Notes under the pieces: model-generated
The model's database searches: none
The model's input: only the letters and a program-made list of their open reading frames with translations
What the model was told of the DNA's origin: nothing
Origin: Trueperella bialowiezensis
Lineage (GTDB): Bacteria > Actinomycetota > Actinomycetes > Actinomycetales > Actinomycetaceae
Direction of reading: 5' to 3'
Assembly: GCF_900637955.1 (NCBI RefSeq)
Contig: NZ_LR134476.1
Location: 1,860,001-1,924,000, forward strand
DNA length: 64,000 nucleotides
Translations under genes and position numbers: made by a program
Shown here: piece by piece, positions 59,768 through 64,000 of the stretch
How positions within the stretch are numbered: position 1 is the stretch's first letter
Layout of the letters: every line of letters begins with the position of its first letter

Positions 59768-60637
59768 GTGCCGGAACTGCCCGAAGTTGAGACGATCCGG
59801 CAGGGCTTGGAAGCGATCGTCACCGGCCGAACAATCCGTGAGGCACATGTGCTCAACGAGCGTGCCGCACGCAGGGCACCAGCGGGCCTGGCTCCGGTGG
59901 TTGGCCGGCAGATCAGTGGCGTCGTGCGCCGGGGCAAGTACATGTGGTTCGACGTGGGGGAGCACGCGTTAGTGGCACATCTAGGGATGTCTGGCCAGTT
60001 TCGTATTGACAGCGGCGATCACCCGCACGTACGGGTACGGTTTGTGCTCGACGACGGCGTACGGCTCGACTTCCTTGACCAGCGCACGTTTGGCCACCTC
60101 ATGCCAGATACGTGGGCGCTCACCGACGACGGGCATGCAGGCGGTTATGGTTCCGCGGCCGCCCGGCTGCCGCAATCCGTGGCGCACATCGGCCGCGACC
60201 CACTCGATCCAGCCTTCGACCTGGAGGCCGTGGTACGGCGCGTCAAAGCAAAACGTACCGAGATCAAACGGGTGTTACTCGACCAGACCGTGGCCTCCGG
60301 CATCGGCAATATTTACGCCGACGAGGCACTGTTCACCGCGCGCGTGCACCCGCGCAGAGCAACCAACGGGATGGCGCTCGCGAAAATCCGTGAGGTCTAC
60401 GAGGCGTCCGCGGACGTGATGGAACGCGCGCTGGCGGCGGGCGGCACGTCGTTTGACACGCTGTATGTCAACGTCAACGGCGAATCAGGATATTTTGAGC
60501 GTGCATTGCAGGCGTACGGCAGAACGGGCAAGCCGTGCCAGGTGTGCGCCACGCCGATTAAGCGGGAAACGTTCATGAACCGCTCGTCGCATTTTTGCCC
60601 GCGCTGCCAGCGACCGCGCGGTGTGAAGTCGCGCTGA
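59768..60637 (+). CDS. mutM: Formamidopyrimidine-DNA glycosylase
   Basis: A 289-residue repair enzyme for 8-oxoguanine. PELPEVETIRQGLE at the N-terminus (catalytic Pro after GTG), RRGKYMWFDVGEHALVAHLG with MSGQF, VASGIGNIYADEALF, and the C-terminal zinc finger CQVC plus CPRC. It starts two bases after the rnc stop. Confidence 0.97.
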   Translation: MPELPEVETIRQGLEAIVTGRTIREAHVLNERAARRAPAGLAPVVGRQISGVVRRGKYMWFDVGEHALVAHLGMSGQFRIDSGDHPHVRVRFVLDDGVRLDFLDQRTFGHLMPDTWALTDDGHAGGYGSAAARLPQSVAHIGRDPLDPAFDLEAVVRRVKAKRTEIKRVLLDQTVASGIGNIYADEALFTARVHPRRATNGMALAKIREVYEASADVMERALAAGGTSFDTLYVNVNGESGYFERALQAYGRTGKPCQVCATPIKRETFMNRSSHFCPRCQRPRGVKSR

Positions 60638-60645
60638 GTTGTGGC

Positions 60646-60651
60646 TAGGAT
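60646..60651 (+). promoter_or_regulatory. -10 box upstream of the NarL-type regulator
   Basis: TAGGAT, eight bases, then GTG at 60660. Confidence 0.4.
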
Positions 60652-60659
60652 GGGATGCT

Positions 60660-61307
60660 GTGAGCACAAAAGATACGTCCGTCATGATTATTGACGACCA
60701 CGAGGTCGTCAGGCGCGGAATCGCCGAGGTTGTCGACCGCGCTGAGGGTCTCAAGGTTGTGGCCGAAGCGGGTTCGGTGGCTGAAGCGATCCGCCGCGCC
60801 CAGTTGATGAGCCCGGATGTGGCCCTGGTGGATTTACGCCTCCCAGATGGCACGGGTATCGAGATCATCCAACAATTCCGCGAACTCGTCCCGAACACGA
60901 AATCCATCGTGTTGACGTCGTTTGATGACGACGACGCGCTGGCCGAGTCGCTGGAGGCGGGCGCGAAAGCCTACTTGTTGAAGTCGGTGCGCGGTGCGGA
61001 GATTACCGAGGTGATCAAGGCGGTGGCTGCCGGGCGAGTGTTGCTCGACGAACGCACGGTCACCCGCAGGCGTGCTGATCATGACGATCCGACGGCGAAC
61101 CTCACCCCCTCCGAACGCAAGGTTCTTGACTTGATTGGTGACGGCCTGTCGAACCGGGAGATTGGCGACAAGCTTGGTGTTGCCGAAAAGACGGTGAAGA
61201 ACCACATCACGTCGTTGCTGTCGAAAATGGGAATGCAGCGGCGTACCCAGGTGGCTGCGTGGGTGGCTGGCCAGCGGGCTTCTGGCTGGCGTAACCAAAA
61301 CGCGTGA
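60660..61307 (+). CDS. NarL/LuxR-family response regulator (DevR-like)
   Basis: A 215-residue regulator. The receiver domain has VMIIDDHEVVRRGIAEVVDR, phospho-Asp in VALVDLRLPDGTG and the Lys in AYLLKSVRGAEI. The C-terminal LuxR helix-turn-helix is LTPSERKVLDLIGDGLSNRE followed by KTVKNHITSLLSKMG. It resembles DevR/DosR of mycobacteria in layout. The start GTG 60660 is preferred. The partner kinase is the next gene, on the opposite strand. Confidence 0.9.
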   Translation: MSTKDTSVMIIDDHEVVRRGIAEVVDRAEGLKVVAEAGSVAEAIRRAQLMSPDVALVDLRLPDGTGIEIIQQFRELVPNTKSIVLTSFDDDDALAESLEAGAKAYLLKSVRGAEITEVIKAVAAGRVLLDERTVTRRRADHDDPTANLTPSERKVLDLIGDGLSNREIGDKLGVAEKTVKNHITSLLSKMGMQRRTQVAAWVAGQRASGWRNQNA

Positions 61308-61330
61308 GCTTCATGCGGAGCGCGTGAAAG

Positions 61331-62974
61331 TTAGCGGAGTTTCACTTTCCACGTGAGCTTCGTGCCCGATTGGCCGTCGTCGCGGGGCAGGATTTGGAAC
61401 GTTCCGTGGTGGCGCCGGGCGCGTGCAGCAAGATTTGCTAGGCCGGAGCGGCGGGAGAGCGTTTGCTGAATGCCCGTGCCGTCGTCAATCACTTCGATGC
61501 TGATTTCTTCTGGCGTGGCGTCCGCGCGCACGATCGCCGAGGATGCTTTGGCGTGGCGTGCAGCGTTGGACAGGCCTTCGCGGACGACGGCCACGACGTC
61601 GTCGGCGATGTCAGCGCCTATCGCATCGTCAACGAGGTGGTAATCGGATTCGTCGATGTCCTTCCCGTTCCAGGTGACGAGTAGTGACGGGGCGAAGCCG
61701 AGCGAGCGCCGGGCCACCGACGTCTCGTGCTGGAGCCGGGCCACCACGGCTTGCACGGATCCTTCGTCGCGGAGCGAATGGACGATTGCCCGGATTTGTT
61801 TGACCGATTCATCGATTGCGGAGATCGCGTCGTCAAGGGCGTCGAGCACCGTGTCGTCGAGTCCGCGCTGTTCCATCTCCCCGCGAACGGCCGTTACGTG
61901 CATACCGGAGGCGAAAAGCTGCTGGATGGCAAGGTCGTGGAGGTCTCGTGAGATTCGGGAACGCTCGTCGAGTTCGGCGGCCATCGCCTGGGCGTGGCGT
62001 GCTTCAGCTAGTTCGATTGCGATCGTGGCCTGCTTGGCAACGTTTTCAGCCATCGTCAGATCGTGCAGGTTGAACTCGAGCCCGCCCGGGAATCGCAACA
62101 GCAAGATCACCCCGCGCCCGATTCCCTGCGAGGTCAGTGGAGCATATAGCGCCGAGCCGAATGCGCGCAGCTCTTCCACACGGACCGTGCGTAGGCGCTG
62201 CATGGAGTCCACGACCACACCGCCCTCGTCACGTAGCACCGTGCGAGCCCGCCCTTCCTTGGGGAAGTTGAGCCCGAGAAGGCGGTGGGCGACGGCGGGA
62301 TCATCACAGTCCACAATTTCGGAGACCCACTGGTCTTGGATCGAGGGGAGAATCATCATTGCCACATCTGCCTGCGCGGCGATGCGCATCTCGTGCGCGA
62401 TGGTCTCGAGAGCCTCTTCCTCATCGGAACCTTCAAGAAGGCTGGAGACGATCCTATGAGAGGCAGATAGCCAGCGCGCCCGATTCTGCGAATCATCATA
62501 AAGCTGGGAGTTAACCACAGAGATCGCGGCAGCACGGGCGAGAAGTTGGGCTACTTCGCCGTCGCCCTCCGTAAAATCGCTCGATTTATCGGACAGGTAG
62601 AGCCGCCCCCACACCTGCTCGTTAACAGTGATCGCCACGCCGAGGAAATTCTTCATCGCCGGGTGGTCGCGGGGAAGGGCGCTCTCGGCATAGCCGTCGA
62701 TGTCGTTAATGATCAAGTACGAATCGTGGGGGATGTCGTTGAACACGCCGTGGGTGATCGGCGGATGCTCGATCACTGAACCTTGGGGCGCGCCACGGTG
62801 AATGAACTGGATCGTATCGCCGTGCGAATCGAGCACGGAGACCGCGCCGAACTGAGCGCCCGTCAGCTCGCACGCCGATTCCACGAGCGCCCGCGACACC
62901 TCCACCTGATCGAGCGTGGACGCGATGGCGAGGATATGGCGCGAAAAGTCGAGTAGCGAGTTATAACCCTGCAT
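61331..62974 (-). CDS. GAF-domain sensor histidine kinase (DevS-like)
   Basis: A 547-residue cytosolic kinase. Two N-terminal GAF domains (about residues 20-165 and 180-330; HPAMKNFLGVAITVNEQVWG and GIGRGVILLLRFPGG) are followed by the phospho-His helix SRISRDLHDLAIQQLFASGM and a HATPase_c domain (REGLSNAARHAKASSAIV, EVIDDGTGIQQTL). This is the DevS/DosT layout, but heme binding cannot be judged from the residues. GGGAGGCG is the RBS. It is convergent with the response-regulator gene rather than in one operon. Confidence 0.9.
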   Translation of the reverse strand: MQGYNSLLDFSRHILAIASTLDQVEVSRALVESACELTGAQFGAVSVLDSHGDTIQFIHRGAPQGSVIEHPPITHGVFNDIPHDSYLIINDIDGYAESALPRDHPAMKNFLGVAITVNEQVWGRLYLSDKSSDFTEGDGEVAQLLARAAAISVVNSQLYDDSQNRARWLSASHRIVSSLLEGSDEEEALETIAHEMRIAAQADVAMMILPSIQDQWVSEIVDCDDPAVAHRLLGLNFPKEGRARTVLRDEGGVVVDSMQRLRTVRVEELRAFGSALYAPLTSQGIGRGVILLLRFPGGLEFNLHDLTMAENVAKQATIAIELAEARHAQAMAAELDERSRISRDLHDLAIQQLFASGMHVTAVRGEMEQRGLDDTVLDALDDAISAIDESVKQIRAIVHSLRDEGSVQAVVARLQHETSVARRSLGFAPSLLVTWNGKDIDESDYHLVDDAIGADIADDVVAVVREGLSNAARHAKASSAIVRADATPEEISIEVIDDGTGIQQTLSRRSGLANLAARARRHHGTFQILPRDDGQSGTKLTWKVKLR

Positions 62975-63007
62975 ATCGCCTCCCTGAGCGCATTCTACGC
63001 CCGCACT

Positions 63008-64000
63008 CTATTCTTGGGTCAGTGACCACTCGTAGTCTGGCATGCGTGCCATGAGCTCGGTGTGCGTGCCACGAGCAATCACTCCGACCCGCCCGGAATC
63101 GTCGGTGCCGAGCATGATGACTTCGTCTGCGGCGTCGAGTGGTGTGAGCCGGTGCGTCACAAGTATCACGCCGCGTTCACCGCTTGTTACGTTGAGCAGG
63201 TCGCGGATCAGTTCGTCGGCCGTGGCCGGATCGAGGTGTTCGCCGGGTTCGTCGAGCAACATGTAGGTAGCTCCACCAGCAAGCGCGCGTGCAAGAAGCA
63301 AGCGGCGGCGTTCTCCGCCAGATACCGACGTCGCGTCAGCGCCCAGCATCGTGTGAACACCTTCCGGTAGTTGGGCGAGCCAGTCGCCCAGGCCGGCTTG
63401 GCGCAGCAGCTCCGCAGCTTCCTGTTCGGTGACGCTCGCCCTGGCCACGCGCAGGTTTTCGAGCACGGAGGTTTCGAAAATGTGGGCATCTTCGGCGGTC
63501 ATTGACAGCTGTGCCGAGATTTCTGCTCGGTCGATCCGCCAGGTCTCCCGCCCGTCAAGCGTGACGGAACCGCCATGAGGTTCCAACATTCCAGCAAGCG
63601 TGTAGAGCAGCGTGGACTTTCCGATACCTGACGGGCCGACGATCGCAATCGCCTTGCCCGTGGTGAGTTCCAGATCGAGGGGACCTGCCACGACTGGACC
63701 GCCTGGCCAACCAATCGACAGGTTGTTTGCCACAAGGCCGGTGGCGTTGCGCGGGCTCGTATCTGGCTGCGGGTGTTCGCGGGACTCTGCGACGTCGAGC
63801 AGATCAACAATGCGTTTGGCCGCCGACGCCGAGCGCACAAGCTGAACTCCAGCACCGCCCATCCGCTGGGTCGCCTCAAAGGCGGACAGGGGAGTGAGCG
63901 TGGCGACCACGAGGTCGATGGCCGCTATATCGCCGGCCGCCAGCTGCCGTGTGCCGATGATGATGGCGCCGACGACGGCGATCCCCATCGCCAGCGTGTC
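63008..64000 (-). CDS. CydC-like ABC transporter (partial, C-terminal part)
   Basis: The C-terminal 330 residues of an ABC exporter with fused membrane and ATPase domains; the N-terminus lies outside the window. The last membrane segments (VVGAIIIGTRQLAAGDIAAI) precede an ATPase with GPSGIGKSTLLYTLAGML (Walker A), SVSGGERRRLLLARAL (signature) and TYMLLDEPGEHLDPATADEL (Walker B, where Glu-His replaces the more usual Glu-Ala/Gly). CydC-like proteins export cysteine/glutathione and support cytochrome bd assembly. Assignment is by overall resemblance only. Confidence 0.75.
   Translation of the reverse strand, partial: DTLAMGIAVVGAIIIGTRQLAAGDIAAIDLVVATLTPLSAFEATQRMGGAGVQLVRSASAAKRIVDLLDVAESREHPQPDTSPRNATGLVANNLSIGWPGGPVVAGPLDLELTTGKAIAIVGPSGIGKSTLLYTLAGMLEPHGGSVTLDGRETWRIDRAEISAQLSMTAEDAHIFETSVLENLRVARASVTEQEAAELLRQAGLGDWLAQLPEGVHTMLGADATSVSGGERRRLLLARALAGGATYMLLDEPGEHLDPATADELIRDLLNVTSGERGVILVTHRLTPLDAADEVIMLGTDDSGRVGVIARGTHTELMARMPDYEWSLTQE

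Noticed and set aside
61331-62974. Calling the kinase a heme-based oxygen sensor
   Set aside because: The proximal His could not be placed with confidence by eye; only the domain order resembles DevS/DosT.

Overview
The window is GC-rich actinobacterial chromosome. Signs for this are a MntR/DtxR regulator pair logic, an IclR regulator beside leuCD, ClpS-DUF2017-murI-rph-rdgB order, a SepIVA-like gene between coaD and DUF177, a PimB-type mannosyltransferase, LPLTG-anchored surface proteins with a class C sortase, and many starts placed 6-7 bases after a TANNNT -10 box (leaderless style). Content fits Actinomycetaceae (Trueperella/Arcanobacterium/Actinomyces-like); the genus cannot be proven from sequence reading alone.

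Layout. 1-3938: Mn/Zn ABC importer operon (minus) divergent from a MntR-like repressor, with two GTTC-N8-GAAC boxes between them. 4120-6317: acyl-CoA dehydrogenase-like gene and a lipoate-protein ligase with permuted domains. 6421-9106: an iron-regulated unit, i.e. an LPLTG surface protein behind a DtxR box and, facing it, a small Cys-rich tandem DUF1540 gene behind a second DtxR box. 9287-14687: GNAT enzyme, lipoprotein plus a frameshifted secreted protein, nitroreductase, nadE, AspT/YidE-type transporter. 14944-17562: HU, DUF3039 and a DEAD-like helicase. 17579-23028: pncB divergent from the conserved clpS-DUF2017-murI-MBL-rph-rdgB cluster. 23046-27525: NUDIX, membrane protein, Bcp, tRNA-Leu, cytosine deaminase-like, UDP-glucose pyrophosphorylase-like.

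27554-32820: FAH hydrolase, PatB/MalY aminotransferase, gltX, an unknown protein, tRNA-Gln and two identical tRNA-Glu. 33220-41257: accessory block with a membrane esterase and a three-gene sortase-assembled pilus cluster (large tip-like protein, backbone pilin, sortase C). 41282-45310: M3 peptidase, S66 peptidase, PimB-like transferase. 45424-48314: IclR regulator divergent from leuCD. 48599-54418: small membrane protein, murA, lipoprotein, ddl, NAD(P)H-FMN reductase, thiL, rpmB. 54641-60637: recG-rsmD-coaD-sepIVA-DUF177-rnc-mutM. 60660-64000: NarL-type regulator, GAF histidine kinase, and the 3' part of a CydC-like ABC gene.

No CRISPR array, transposase, integrase, rRNA or prophage was seen. 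The most noteworthy non-gene items are three copies of an 81-bp near-palindromic intergenic element, two DtxR boxes, the paired MntR boxes, and the recurrent leaderless start architecture.
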